Below, one piece after another: positions 19,087 to 31,100 of a DNA stretch of 64,000 nucleotides. The stretch is from Anthopleura xanthogrammica (Eukaryota; Cnidaria; Anthozoa; Actiniaria; Actiniidae): assembly GCA_964019055.1 (NCBI GenBank), contig OZ025213.1:6374472-6438471 (forward strand), read 5' to 3'. Under the pieces are notes generated by a model. That model was not told where the DNA came from. It searched no databases and saw only the letters and a list, made by a program, of their open reading frames with translations. Both the position numbers and the translations under genes were made by a program. The number at the start of each line of letters is the position of its first letter. Position 1 is the first letter of the stretch.

Positions 19087-22000
19087 TCAAACGACTGTGC
19101 AAGATTTGCTGGCCTCTACTTTGGTCAGATTATAACTACCTGAAGTGGCCCCAACATGAGATGAAAAAGACACAGATTTTCCTTTATGAGAGGCATCATG
19201 GTGAGAAGTGGGCTTCTTGTTGTGAGCCGTGCCAACATTTTCATCATTGACTTCAATTCCTTGATCTTCTAATTTAGGCACTGGACGTCGGTCAGTGCCA
19301 CATTCTTTATTGGATGCACTGGATTCCTCACCCATAACCTGGATTCCAAATGATCTCTTCAAAGTATCCAAACCTTTTTCTTTGCTTAGCTTCTCTAGCA
19401 GTTGCTTCCACATGTATTGTACTTCAAGGACATTCAGGAGTACTTGGTAATGTTCTTTATCGTCATCAGTATTCGATATTTCCTGGAAGATCAAATCAGA
19501 TGCGTCCATGAGGCAACTTGCAACACTAGCACTAATATCGTTCTCTTCTGCTAAACACTCGATACTTTCTCGGTTTATCTGTCCACCAAGAGCCCTCAGC
19601 ATCCATGAATAATCCATCGCCGCGAACTCATAGGGGAGAAGACGAACGTAACTGGGTTTGGGTGGCAATGGAGAGACCTGGATTGGGTACACAACTTGGT
19701 GAGACGAGGAGCGATGACGGTACAACGCGATGTTCAGCTCCTCGACCAGTTCTTTTGAATTCAAGTAGGCGGGAGACAAAAGGATAATGATCACTCGTGC
19801 AACGTCTAAGTCGTTTAGCCTTGAAGTAGCGTTCGTTCGTGGTAAACTAATCGTCAAACCAGGGCACTTTTTGAGAAGAAGGCATTTCATAGCTTCAGCA
19901 GCACTGGCATCTTCTTCTGCGAAACTTAAGGCTACAACACAAGCCACCTCGTTGCTAGGAGCAACAGACTTTGGTTTGTTTCCATGACCAGGAAAAAATA
20001 ATGATTCACTAAGAAAATTCTTACGAATCATGATTTTGATCTTTCTAAAGTTCTGGGTGAACTCATCAATCGAGATGTGCTCGTCTGTCAGATTTGCCAG
20101 TCTTCTTTCTATCTCGCTTTCGACTTCAGAATAACCTATCAACAATAGGGAAAATATGATTATGATTTGGTGATTTTTTTTATAGCGCCCTTTCAATGTA
20201 TGTTCTCAAAGGTGCTCTACAATCACGAGAGGTGGTTAGACACTGAGGGTGGTCTCTTCTTTACGTCCTCACGATCTTTCACTTCCATCCGATATTGGTT
20301 TGTGATGATATGATCATGTGTGGAGAGACGGAACTTTCATTTTAAGTGATCAGCAAAGGCACTTGAAAGTCTTACCATTTTAACTTGGCATGACATGTGA
20401 GTAGAGTTAATTTGTTACATAGGTCTCTCCCTTGACTCGAGGGTATATTTATTCGGTTTCCCTCCCTCCGCATACCTAACACGCTAAATTCCAATTCAAT
20501 CTGTGAGTAATCCATGCTCTGACTTTTATCAGACCAAAAATTGTTTCAGGGTTAAATCTGTGAGTTAGTCATGCCCTAAATTCGAACAGTACAGAGGTTG
20601 TTTCATAGTATAGTTCGATAAGCCTTGACTGAGATTTTTTACATACCTTGCTGTAATGATATGGAGATACTTTTGGCAATTCTAGGAAATAGACTCGAAC
20701 CCTCCACCTCGACTGAGGTACAGTCAACTGGTTTGGGTTTTTGGCACCACTGAGGCAACTCAATGTCCTCAATGAGAACAGACACGAGTTTGAAATTTAT
20801 GCTCTCATCCATGTGCAGAGCGAGGGCCAACGAGAACTCTTCTTTGCATACTTTAGACTTGAGGTAATCATTGGACAACAATGCTATCATTACTTTCGAT
20901 TCGTCTGGTAAATAAAATATCAAATATTAGACAAATATTTTTCTAACTTGTTACAGTCATAAGAAATCTGCCCTAAAAACAGAACTTTGAGAGAAACATT
21001 TATTTACCTATTGCATGATACAACGACTGTTGCCATGATGCCCCGGTATTGAGTCCAGAAGAATCGATGAACACATTCAACGATGAATCAATAGACTTCA
21101 ATCTTTTAAGCATCTGTAAAGCTTCGTCTTTATTTTGATGCGAATATGATATAAAAACTTCGTAGTCTTGAGCCACTTGAGGCTCGTTGGTTAAGGCCTT
21201 CATTTCGGTTGATGCGGCTGCCATTTCGATGTTGTTCGCTTCTAGCCACTGCTTGATTGAAATCGAAGCATGCTTCAGTTTTTCGACGTCTTTGGGTCTA
21301 AAACAGTAATATTATTGATGCAAAATTTAATTCGATAATATACGTGTTTTTCTGCTCTATAATCTATCGACTTTCTTATGAATGCCGTACGTATGTCACT
21401 ACCTACCCTACCGGCCCTTCCGCACTCCTTCTATTCATTCATTTATTATATACCATCCGTCCGTCCGTCAGTCTGTCCACCCATCCATCCTTTCATCCAT
21501 CCTTTATTCAGTTCTTCCTTCCTTCCTTCCATCCTTCCTTCCTCCCTTCCTAGCTTCCATCCTTCCTTCCTCTTTCCTTACTAGCTTCCATCCATCCATC
21601 TACTCTTTCTTTCTCCCGCCCTTCCTTAATTCCTTCCTTCTTCTCCCTCCCTCCCTCTCATTCTCGTATTCTTCCCTCCTTCCAATCGTTTTACACCCTT
21701 TTTTCTATCCTTTTCTTCTTCCACAACTTGACTCATTAAATCACATCACATGCATACAACTACTAACACCGTTCAACGGAACACTGATACTAGTTGTATT
21801 ATTGAATTACTCAGTGTTTACCCACCTACAATCGATGTACTGCATCAGCCCCATATATGTAGGCAAGTATTCCACAGAAACAACATAGAAAGGTGCCAGC
21901 ACCTCCTTGTGTTTCCTACGACTAATACACAACGCAATGTTGTACTGTTCAATGCAACTATCAGAAGCCAGGTAACCTGGGCTTAGCAACGTCACAACAC

Positions 22001-25000
22001 GTGAGCATTTCACCATGGTATTATAGATGTCATCTTGCCAAGATTCTTTTTCGTTGAGTTCTTGTACATCGTCAAATATCTTGAGGCTCTTGCTCTCTTT
22101 TTCCTGAAGAAATTCTTTGATTTGAAGCGCCATGCTGTGGTCATTTGGACAATGGGATATATAGATGTCATATAACACAATGTCCTCCTCCTTGAAACAA
22201 GGAAAAGCCAGTTAAATTATATTGATTATAGTGCACTCGACAAAATTACCCGATTCTGATTGTTCGAGAGCAGTGCAATAGCAGATATCAGAGTTACACT
22301 CCATTGCCTTCAACCAATTACTTTAAGTCGTGGCATTTGGGTCAGTTTCTATACATTTACTGTATTGTTGACCCAAATGCCTCGACTTGAAACAATTGTT
22401 TGAAAGTAATGGAGTGCATGTAACTCTGATATTGATTCTTATAAACCCCTTGCACCTGATGTCAAAGCAGCTCAATTTGGAAGACAAAACAAAAGAATTA
22501 CTAGAATAGCAAAGGTTGTGCAAACTTGTGGACCACGGAGCACCCTAAAAAGTGGCAGGAAGGGGGTGTAAGGGTTCGCGGTGATGCGGTATTGCCTTAT
22601 TTTTAGTGCGGTTTTACGGTATTTTTTTTTCAACCTGCGGTATTGCGGTTTTACAAGACTACGAGGTTTGCGGTTATTATAAATCTTAGGCCGCGGTAAT
22701 CAGTGAAAAAAAGTCAACCTGGTCTGTCTTAGTGAATGCAAGGCCAAAGCAAGTGTTGACGTATTGCGGTTTTTTACTTTTTTCTGTGCGGTTTTGCGGT
22801 ACGTATTCGAACTCCCCTTACGCCCCCTCCCCCCCCCCCCCCTGGCAGGAGGTGCATGGTCTATGGGCTTAGTTAAAAAATATGGCAGACTAGTATGTGG
22901 GGGTTGGGGGTTGACAAGCATTTTCAGCTTCTTCCTTCTCAGAAAGATAAGGGGGAAATACTCATATTCCCCTTTTTCTCACTATCAAAGAATCCGGCCC
23001 TGCTTGATCGAAGTTACAGTAAATTTACATTTTATAAAAAACATCTCATTTATCAATTCAAAAGTTTAAGTTTGCTTCAACAAAGTACTTAGAATTTACC
23101 TCTTCCTTTTTTTCTAACTCATCAAGATCCTCTGTTTTTGCCTTAAAATCTTGAAAAAGTTGAAACAAAGGTTCCATTGTCTTGTCTTCCTTCTGTGGAT
23201 TCCTTGAAAATAGAACAATCTTCAGGGTGCGAAGAGGAAGACCTGCTTTCATCCAGTGCACTGCAGCATTCAACAGTTGCCTCAAGACTATTTTTCTTGA
23301 GTATCCCTTTATGAGAGAATATCAATCGTAAATATTAGAATATTAGGGATGGGGGTATTATTTACAGGCAAGGACCACGGAGCATAGCTTTGAGTGGGGG
23401 AAGGGGGGCTTTTCTAGGGAGAATGCCCCGCCCCTTCACCTCTTCAAAAATGGGGCTTAAAAGTCCTCCTGGCTCTGCTGTGCCTGTGAAGGGTACATGG
23501 TGATGCAAAAACGAGGTGTGTCATGTCTTTTCTTAGCCATAAGACTCAAAGCATGTGAGAGAGGGAAGCTAAAAAATCTCTTTGGGTATCCAAATATAGC
23601 CAGTTTGAATATACTGCTTCATAAGGAGCAACTGATCATGGTGGTGGACTAGCATCACAAAATGGGCAATTCTAGCTACATGTAGACACTAGCCAAATGA
23701 GCAACACCTCTAAAGAGCCCTATAATTGTATGTTAACTCCCCTGATTTCCAATAGGATGAACTTTTTCCATAATTTGTCTTAACTCATAAGATATTTTGG
23801 GGTATTCAATTGATCCATTGTAACACCTGTCCCTTGCTTTGAATACTCCCGAGTTTACCACATAAACATACTTATATTTACAGCCGTTACTTCCAATGAG
23901 GGGCTCTTCCATGAGGTTGGCTCCGCATGCACGCGCTCTGCCACTACATTCATTATTTACCACATACCACACCTCAACTCACATGTTGATTTTCATCGAG
24001 GGAGGATACCTTACCTGGTCTCCACATGAAAGCAGTGGCATAATAACAGACCCTTCCTTGTTATTGAGAATAGGCACCAGACATCTAAACACTGCACCAA
24101 TGACCTTAGGAGGTGTTGTTCCTGAGTGATGGTTACCAAAACCTCCCTCAAAACAAAGGATCCTGTTAAAGCTGAGCTGCTCTGGTAAGGGCTTGGACCA
24201 CCAACAAAAATACTGCCTGCGCAAGTCTTCTTCCTTGTCTTTTGACAAGTTACGAACACTTACGCCAAGCTGTTTTTGCAGTTGACCTATTAGTGATGTT
24301 GGTGTTGGACAGTAGTCTCCTGTAATGGTAATTATAAAATAATAATCATAAATCTCACTTTCAGATTGTTCAATTAGTCAGTGCACCCTGGCTATCAAAT
24401 TTCACATCAATATTTTCAGCCCTTTAAAGTTCTGTCCCAAAATATTCCTAACACAGGGATCCCAATAAGTGCTGGTGGTCACACCACATGATTCATTTTT
24501 GTTTTGAAGGGAATGGAAGTTGGAATACATCTGATGTGCAGACCACCAATCCCTCCTTCCTAATTAAGTGGCTTCAATCTTCTTGACCTCCCTCAGAACT
24601 ATGACCTACGGGTAAAACATTTATCGTATGCATCATCATCATCATTTATCGTATGTTCAGTATGTTCTGTATCGCTAGGTAGGAGGTATTTACACTAGCT
24701 GTACCAATCCCTCCTTCCTAATTAAGTGGCTTCAATCTTCTTGACCTCCCTCAGAACTATGACCTACGGGCAAAACATTTATCGTATGCATCGTTCTCTC
24801 CGATCTCCGTTTTGTTCAGTATGTTCTGTATCGCTAGGTAGGAGGTATTTACGTATACACTAGCTGTACCGTAACCAGTTGATCCGAAGAACAGGGATGG
24901 ATACAAATGAGTACTGCCAGTGTATATACGTATTAAAAGAACTTGAAATATGAACTAAGCTCATAATGGGGTGACCGGTACAAGCCTGCTTCGAAACTTT

Positions 25001-25273
25001 TTCGACTTCATACGTACAGTACGTACTAAGCTGTAATTTTATCTGAGCATAAAGTTCATTATTTCGAGTTAAAGCACGACATCTTGAGTGCAGTGCTATA
25101 AAGTAGATCGTTATATTCACAAATGACAAACCTGGAAAGGCCGAAACCACGAGAACGTCTACTTTATCTTCTCTTTGGAGCTGAGTGATGTCTCCCACAC
25201 ATAATTCGATCTGACATATCCCAATCTCTGTTCTTAGGCGAAGAGTATTCTGAGTGATCAGTCCAGCAGCCAT
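19087..25273 (-). CDS. Macro domain-triple TIR domain protein
   Basis: Seven exons: 25273..25132, 24319..24015, 23306..23100, 22190..21826, 21297..21008, 20904..20647, 20135..19087. All junctions are GT-AG and keep frame, giving 871 residues. Exons 1-3 form a macro-like ADP-ribose-binding fold (ELCVGDITQL, VDVLVVSAFPG, SVIMPLLSCGDQGYSRK, LPLRTLKIVLFS). TIR1 (about 222-330) has YDIYISHCPND and LLSPGYL; TIR2 (about 384-505) YEVFISYSHQNKD and LLSNDYL; TIR3 (about 587-705) has VVALSF and LLSPAYL. By hand alignment to SARM1, the catalytic Glu position is Glu in TIR2 and TIR3 but Gln in TIR1. TIR domains can cleave NAD and macro domains bind ADP-ribose products, so an NAD-linked immune or stress sensor is a reasonable inference. 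The C-terminus SCTVV is CaaX-like. The start was chosen for its context (ATCATGG); an in-frame upstream ATG at 25384 would add 37 residues. Confidence 0.85.
21420..21730 (+). repeat. Polypyrimidine CCTT/CATC tract in a macro-TIR intron
   Basis: About 300 bp of TTCC, CATC and CCCT words lie in the intron between exons 4 and 5. The long serine/proline-rich open frames here are compositional artefacts. Confidence 0.85.
22276..22431. mobile_element. 156-bp fold-back element in a macro-TIR intron
   Basis: Arms of about 62 bp, ATATCAGAGTTACACTCCAT to CATTTGGGTCA and its inverse, surround a short AT-rich loop. It lies about 90 bp upstream of exon 4 on the transcribed strand. It is a MITE-like structure without coding capacity. 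Confidence 0.75.
22556..22843 (+). repeat. CpG-rich TGCGGTTTTGCGGT repeat
   Basis: An interspersed element with many GCGGT words. An inverted, CpG-poor copy lies at 38195-38450. Both are in introns. Confidence 0.7.
24545..24868 (+). repeat. Tandem duplication of about 155 bp
   Basis: The block starting CCAATCCCTCCTTCCTAATT and ending in GGTAGGAGGTATTTAC occurs twice in tandem (about 24548-24700 and 24704-24855). It lies in the first intron of the macro-TIR gene. Confidence 0.8.
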
Positions 25274-25649
25274 GATGAGTCCTTCTTGACGTATATAGCT
25301 GCACCCAGCTCGTTTGTTCCGCAATCTTGACGAGAACAAACATTTGTTTAGTGATGACAAGGTTGTACAAGTACTTGTTGTCATGCACTGACGAATTTAT
25401 ATTACTACCCTCCCCTCCCTCAATACTAAATTATTTAGAAATAACACTACAGCTCCAGTACTCAACTGGAAAAGAGAAAAAAGAATGACGAGAAACTAAA
25501 AAAGCCAAGTAAAACATTTATTTTTCATGTAAAATTTTTATCTATATATTCCATATATCATAAACTGTATAGAGTCAAAGGTTCATAAGACTTCATACGA
25601 CACCACAAGATATAGTTTGGGATACCTGTGGTGAGGGACGATTTCCAAG
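25274..25649. promoter_or_regulatory. Shared 376-bp region between divergent genes
   Basis: The macro-TIR start (25273, minus) and COMMD5 start (25650, plus) face away from each other with 376 bp between. No TATA box is obvious for COMMD5. A bidirectional promoter is an inference from spacing. Confidence 0.45.
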
Positions 25650-28600
25650 ATGGCGCGTGACAGGAGTTCTTCTGCAGTCAACGCTTTGACTGAAACCACG
25701 CTCTTTCTTGGACCTAAAGTCCCTGATGAGGTGCGAAGAATGGTCCCACACTTAAAGTCCTTAGATAAGCAAGTATTTAGGAAGATTTTGCAAGGTAGGT
25801 CTTGATATTTTCGTTATATTTGATTCACTTATTTGTGTTTGGCAGGAAGTCTTGAAACAAAACTGGAGTCTGAGAATAAGATTCTTCGCGCTTCTCCAGT
25901 GTTCGTAAGACATTTGTAAGACTTTTAAGTCTTTGAATAATCGTTTTTTTTAATTGCAGAAATCGAAATTCTAACAGGAAATAAGCAAATACAAAATATA
26001 TATCAATCATACCTGAATATCATTATCTTATGATGCATGCAATGTTGCTCTGACATAAATATGATAGAGTCCATTTAGTCAAACTGTTGAATAGCTGACG
26101 TCACCTAAATTAGATAAGCTATTTACTATTTTAGCTGTCGTCACATAAATTGAAAAGTTATGTGCCAACAGTCTAAAAAAATCAGGGGAGAACGACGATA
26201 CAATTGACTGTCTCTTCTTGCATTTTTGGCTAAAATACATGTAAACCCATCTACCCTTCCAGCTAACTTCATAAAGGGAAGTTTTCATGAGGATAACCTG
26301 ACCATGTATACTCTATTCACAGAGCAACCCTGAGGCCGTGAGATACATACTTACATGATTATGTAGCTCCAGCGATCACAGAGAGTATCTGTCATAGAGT
26401 ACAGGTGTACCTCTTGTAGAACTTTGTGTTAATCTTGAATAAGAAATGATTGTTTCTTTTTACAGTTATAGTGGCTTCTTTAGAAGGCAAACAAGATGAA
26501 GATGGAATTTTACACAAGATTTCTACAGATAATGTATCAGAAGATGTAGTTGGATCAGTATTTGCTGGCATGTTCACAATCCTGACCAGTGCATTACGGC
26601 TACCATTAACTTCCCTTAAGCCAGAAAAGTTTCAGGCTGATTTAGATGAAGTTAGGTGAGTATAAGTATGGTGATACTTAGCCTGCATAGTAATGCTTTG
26701 GGAGTGGGTGATGGGAGAGGGAAGGAGGATGGGTGGGGAGAGGGACTGTCTCTCATGCGTGGGGAGAGGGATCGACTGTCTCTCATCATGGGTGGGGAGT
26801 CAGGGACTGCACTTCCTCCTCCCCTCCTCCCCTCCTCCCCTCCCTAAGTGGCATTATGGCTAAGTGATACTGAACTACAAGGATGCAATCTAAATACCTG
26901 TTGACAATTTGTTGTGTCAGCAATTAGTTGCTTGTCTGATAAACAATGAATCAAATAAATAAGACAGTGAATGAACAATTCAGTATGGATACTTGTTTTA
27001 GAATGGTCGAAGGTAAATGTTTTACTTCTATCTCCTTCTACCTCTATCCTATGTTACATGTTGCATATCAAGCTTAAAATATATTGTGGATCATATGTAA
27101 ATGATGTCAAAACAGAAGAAAATATGCCTGAAAAATGTGCAGACAAAATTTGGCAAAATTCCATTATTGTTGTGACCTTTCATTGATTGCTTTCACATCG
27201 CTTATACAGGGAATTTAGGGCTTGGTATGCAACATGCAACAAAACCTTCACCAATCATTTTTGAAATAGCTGTATAAGACTGTATGAATGGCGAGCTTTA
27301 ATCCAGTTATTGCAGCTCTGTTGTCATAGTAACAAGGACATCATTCTATTTGTAGGATCCCTAGAGAATTAATTCCAGACTTATCCAGTGTTGTCTTCGG
27401 AGAAAGGTAATTAATAATAAACACTTTGATCAATGTTCCCTTTGATCCATTGGACTCATTTATATATAGGATTAACCCAATTTCAGTATCAACACTAATA
27501 TTCATACAAATTATAACAGACCCCTTGCAGTAGGTCAGAGTGCAGCTCAATTTGGAGGACAAAACAATTTATTATAGGTTTTCATTTTTGGTGTATATAG
27601 AATACATTGATTCAGCTAATATGACATTTTCAATTTCCATGCTTTTTCACTAAACTTAAATTTCCCCTAAACAAAAACAAAAAAATCAAGACTGCAATAG
27701 CCCTAAGCTACTGTAGTTCATAACAGTAAACTTCTCATGTCTGATCAACATGAAAATCATTTGCATTAATTTCAATATCATTTTCACAGAGTTGGTAGAT
27801 ACAATTTAAAAAAAATAAATACTGCCAGTAGATTGAATAAGATTTGTCTATCTACAGCTGTAGTATCTAGTGGTGAAATGAGATGTACCAATTTTGCTTT
27901 AATGTAGGAGATCACAATTAGATGCTGCCGCCCTTGAACTTGGAGCAAGACTTCCAAAACTAGATTCTCTAAGGTGGAGGGTTGATGTTGGAATCTCTAC
28001 AAGGTACAGTACAGTGCATGTAAAAAGTTTAATCGTAAGGCTGTTAAAACCAACATTAGGTGTTCCAATTTATTTTATTTTCCTTAACAGTGCTTTGAAT
28101 AGAGTATTGGAGCCCTCCATTTTAATGGAAACAAGATTGAGTAATGGAGATATTCAAACATTTGAGGTAATACTTTCAAATTGATTTCATGATGTTGGTG
28201 AGGTTTGGATGTTCATGTCGCTCCTGTATTGTTCATGTGCATGTTCACAGCACTGTCGCAATATGAAGATGACAACACCACTTGAGCAGTGAGCAAGAAC
28301 AGTGCTTAATCAACCAAATGCATGCCTGGATACTACACCAACATAATCACAGCATGACACATCAGATCAGTACCATGGGTTTTTCATTGTCATGCAAGCA
28401 GGGCGAATCCTGGGGGGTGTAGGAATGGGTGGCTTGCCACCCCCTTTAAGTTGAAAAACAATGCGAATAAAAGATAAGGTACATGTAAAACATACAAAGG
28501 ACGCTATGTGATGCCTTTCTAGGTAACAGCCACCCCCCTGAAATCATTTCGGATCCACCATTGTCATGATCTTTGCTCTAATTTTGTCCTGTACTTATTT

Positions 28601-28705
28601 TAGGTACCAATGTCCAAGTTTCACCAGCTCAGGTACAATGTTGCTTATGTACTCAAAGAGATGGAAGATGTGGAACACAAGAGTATTCTTAAGATCCAGG
28701 ATTGA
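25650..28705 (+). CDS. COMMD5: COMM domain-containing protein 5
   Basis: Six exons: 25650..25794, 26466..26655, 27356..27406, 27908..28003, 28091..28166, 28604..28705. All junctions are GT-AG and in frame, giving 219 residues, close to the vertebrate length. The N-terminal helical part has FLGPKVPDEVRRM and LDKQVFRKIL. The linker LRLPLTSLKP, then SVVFGE, is followed by the COMM domain with WRVDVGISTSALNRVLEPS, FEVPMSKFHQL and YVLKEME. COMMD proteins form the decameric ring of the Commander complex, which works with retriever in endosomal recycling of membrane proteins. The gene is intact and looks like the true orthologue. An AATAAA-like word is near 28967. Confidence 0.93.
26670..26855. repeat. 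G-rich element in a COMMD5 intron
   Basis: Starts near TTAGCCTGCATAGTAATGCT, contains tandem GTGGGGAGAGGGA words and ends with CCCTCCC and TGGCATTATGGCTAAG. Related to the inverted pair at 53412-53632. Confidence 0.45.
28385..28560. mobile_element. GGCGAATCC-type non-autonomous element in the last COMMD5 intron
   Basis: GGGCGAATCCTGGGGGG at the left and CCCCCCTGAAATC...GGATCCACC at the right form degenerate inverted ends, of the same general type as the element at 3460. Confidence 0.45.
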
Positions 28706-29246
28706 ATTCAATTCTTACAAACCATAAACTGTAAATACTTGAGAATTATCAGATAGCTATACATGTATGTCAAAATGATATTATTATTATTTGTATGTGG
28801 GTTGATAAGTGTGTTGGTGGTGGTGGTAGAGAACAAGGGAGTCAAGTCATCAGTTTTGAATTAATTACTAACAGACAACTTGAATACATCAATGAAAAAT
28901 TTGAACAAAAATGAAAAACTAATTTTCTAATACTTTTCTAGTATCATATTTTTATTATAAGTAAAAAATAAAAAAGTAGGATTAAATACATTTTCTGATA
29001 AATATTGCAGTGCAGATTTTCTCAGCTATAATTTGATTTGCTATAATTCAATTTTTAGAATAGCACAAGTACACATGTATGGTGTACATAATAACCATCT
29101 TAGTTTATTTAGAGAGGGTTCACAACATGTCAGTTGCAACTTTGCCCTGATAAACTTGTGGCCCTCTATGTTAATCTATGTTAATGTCTCTGATTATGAT
29201 GGACCACCATTTTATGTGGTCATCCAAGCCATGGCGAAGGTCTATT

Positions 29247-29410
29247 CAGGGCTCGAAATAGGAAACAATTATAGCCTGCCAGTCCAGTAAATTTTGCCTG
29301 CCTTTTTATTATTTTTATTTTCGATTTGGCAGTTCACCGTTATTTTTGCCTGCCAAACCTTAAGTTTTGCCTGGCTTTTGGCTATTGGCAGGCCGCTATT
29401 TCGAGTCCTG
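29247..29410. mobile_element. hAT-type short inverted-repeat element
   Basis: Ends CAGGGCTCGAAATAG and its inverse CTATTTCGAGTCCTG. CTATT flanks both sides. The interior repeats TTTTGCCTGCC words. The CAGGG terminus and size fit hAT-derived non-autonomous elements. Confidence 0.65.
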
Positions 29411-29444
29411 CTATTCATCTGTAGATATTTTTACAGTAGAATAA

Positions 29445-29690
29445 ATAAAATTAATGCAAACTAGCAGTGGATGCCATGGCGTGGCTCTTCTTCCGTTGCA
29501 TTCCAAGTGGATTTTAAAAATTGATTTTTGCAGAGAAACCAGAGAACTCAAAAAAACTGCCAAAGCACAGAAGAGAGCCAACAAACAACTCTACTCACAT
29601 ATAACACTGAGCCCAACTGGAATCAAACCCAGGTTGCCTTGGTGAGAGGTGAGCGCACTCACAGTGCTGCCACCCATGCTTCCCATAGAT
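29445..29690 (-). repeat. tRNA-derived SINE, minus strand
   Basis: On the minus strand GGCAGCACTGTGAGTGCGCT and then GGGTTTGATTCC resemble Pol III A and B boxes, followed by a non-tRNA body. A degenerate relative, plus strand, is at 38025-38190. Confidence 0.55.
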
Positions 29691-29800
29691 AGTAGATAGT
29701 TTAAGACCCTGAATGCAGGTCCAGCTGCAGGGACTTAAAAACCCTCAAACTCCTGCACAATAGACAGGTGCCCAACTAACTGAGCCAACCGGGAGGTGGT
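29690..29800 (-). repeat. tRNA-like SINE head, minus strand
   Basis: Minus-strand CTCCCGGTTGGCTCAGTTAG followed by TTGGGCACC is a typical A-box region. The B box is eroded. The anticodon arm is not convincing, so this is a SINE, not a tRNA gene. Confidence 0.5.
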
Positions 29801-30985
29801 AATAATTTCAAAATTTTCCATATTTACAATGCAATGGTAATTTAAATGGAAATCTGATCATTTTTCTTAATAGATCAGTCCAATAATGTAGGTATGTAGA
29901 ACACGTTGAGGAACATCAGTGGTGGTAGATCATTCTCACTACCTATTTCCAGTCTTGATGCCAATACATTTTCAAAAATTAAAATAATCAAAAGGGAAAA
30001 AAAAACTTGTGTTCCCAAGTTCTTCTTGTTCTTCTAACGACCAATGCAGAGATCAAGAGATTAAGATGAAACAAAAAATATATAAATAAATATTGCAGAT
30101 ACTCAGTGTTCAATTATAAAACTTTGAATAATTTCATAGTTAAAATTTTAATAAAACAAATGATTGCTTCTTTACATAATTATTTTCCCTTCTTTTAGAA
30201 TCTTAAAATATTAATGCAAAATTCGTCTTAAAATTTTAATTTAAAATTCATGATTGTAAGGTATTAAAATATTAATGCCAAACTTCACTGTCATTCAGGA
30301 TTACATTTTTTCAAAATAAATAATTAAAATTAGGTTAAAAGCAGAAGCTAATAGACCAAAACAGCTAACACGTTAATACAGTATGTACATTTCCACCCAA
30401 TTCAAAACCTCTGGGAATATGAACTTTTGTTCCAAAATCAGTCCACATGATATTGAATTACAAAAGACAAATAACTTTATTCCCAGAGGTCTTGAGTTGG
30501 ATGAAAACATACTTTATTAACATTGCATTGCATTAGAGCTGTTTTTGGGAAATGATTCAGCAAATTTGTAGTCATACTGTAGCCGTACTATATCTTATGT
30601 TAGCCATAACTATGCATTGTGATTGGATGAATTATTGAAAGACAATGGGAAGCCATTTCAATGTTACAGCATGTGGTATACTGTGTACTTGCTGTAAGTC
30701 ATTACCATATGTTTCCCACTTCTACGAAAACCTCTCTTGCAGATAAGGTCTATTGAGGGAAAGTGATGTGTTTCCTTTTCCATAATCCAACACAGTTGAA
30801 TAGTATAGTGTGCATTCAAGCAAAACCAGTCCAGCCACTTAGAGTGATTTTACTTAGCCTGTGAAAAAGTAGTAAGCATAATACACAGTAGTAGACACTA
30901 ATTCCATTGTTTTCTTTTGTTTGACTCTATACAATTTTGTTTCATTGTCCAAGTAAAATCAACCAGTAAAGTGACCAAAACCACA

Positions 30986-31100
30986 TGAGTCTCCTTGTAG
31001 CTTAGTGGTAAAGCATCTTACTGGTATCCGGAAGGTCACGGTTTCGATTCCTTTCAGGTGTACTTGGAATTTTTTCCGAGCCCCTGCACAAGCTAGTGTC
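30986..31100 (+). repeat. tRNA-derived SINE with A and B boxes
   Basis: TAGCTTAGTGGTAAAGC (A box) and GGTTTCGATTCC (B box) are spaced as in a tRNA, then continue into TTTTTTCCGAGCCCCTGC. The anticodon stem does not pair properly. Confidence 0.6.

Noticed and set aside
21382..21888. 168-codon plus-strand frame rich in Ser, Pro, Phe and Leu
   Set aside because: It lies in a polypyrimidine tract inside a macro-TIR intron and overlaps TIR1 coding sequence on the other strand; the openness is compositional.
23733..23972. 79-codon minus-strand frame with several cysteines, within the macro-TIR intron
   Set aside because: The macro domain joins in frame across this intron (SCGDQ to GYSRK) without it, and no domain is recognised.
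27341..27562. 73-codon minus-strand frame overlapping a COMMD5 exon
   Set aside because: It overlaps a verified COMMD5 exon on the other strand and matches a dispersed repeat (GCAGCTCAATTTGGAGGAC).
30986..31060. Possible tRNA gene
   Set aside because: A and B boxes are present but the anticodon stem and acceptor ends do not pair; it continues into a SINE body.
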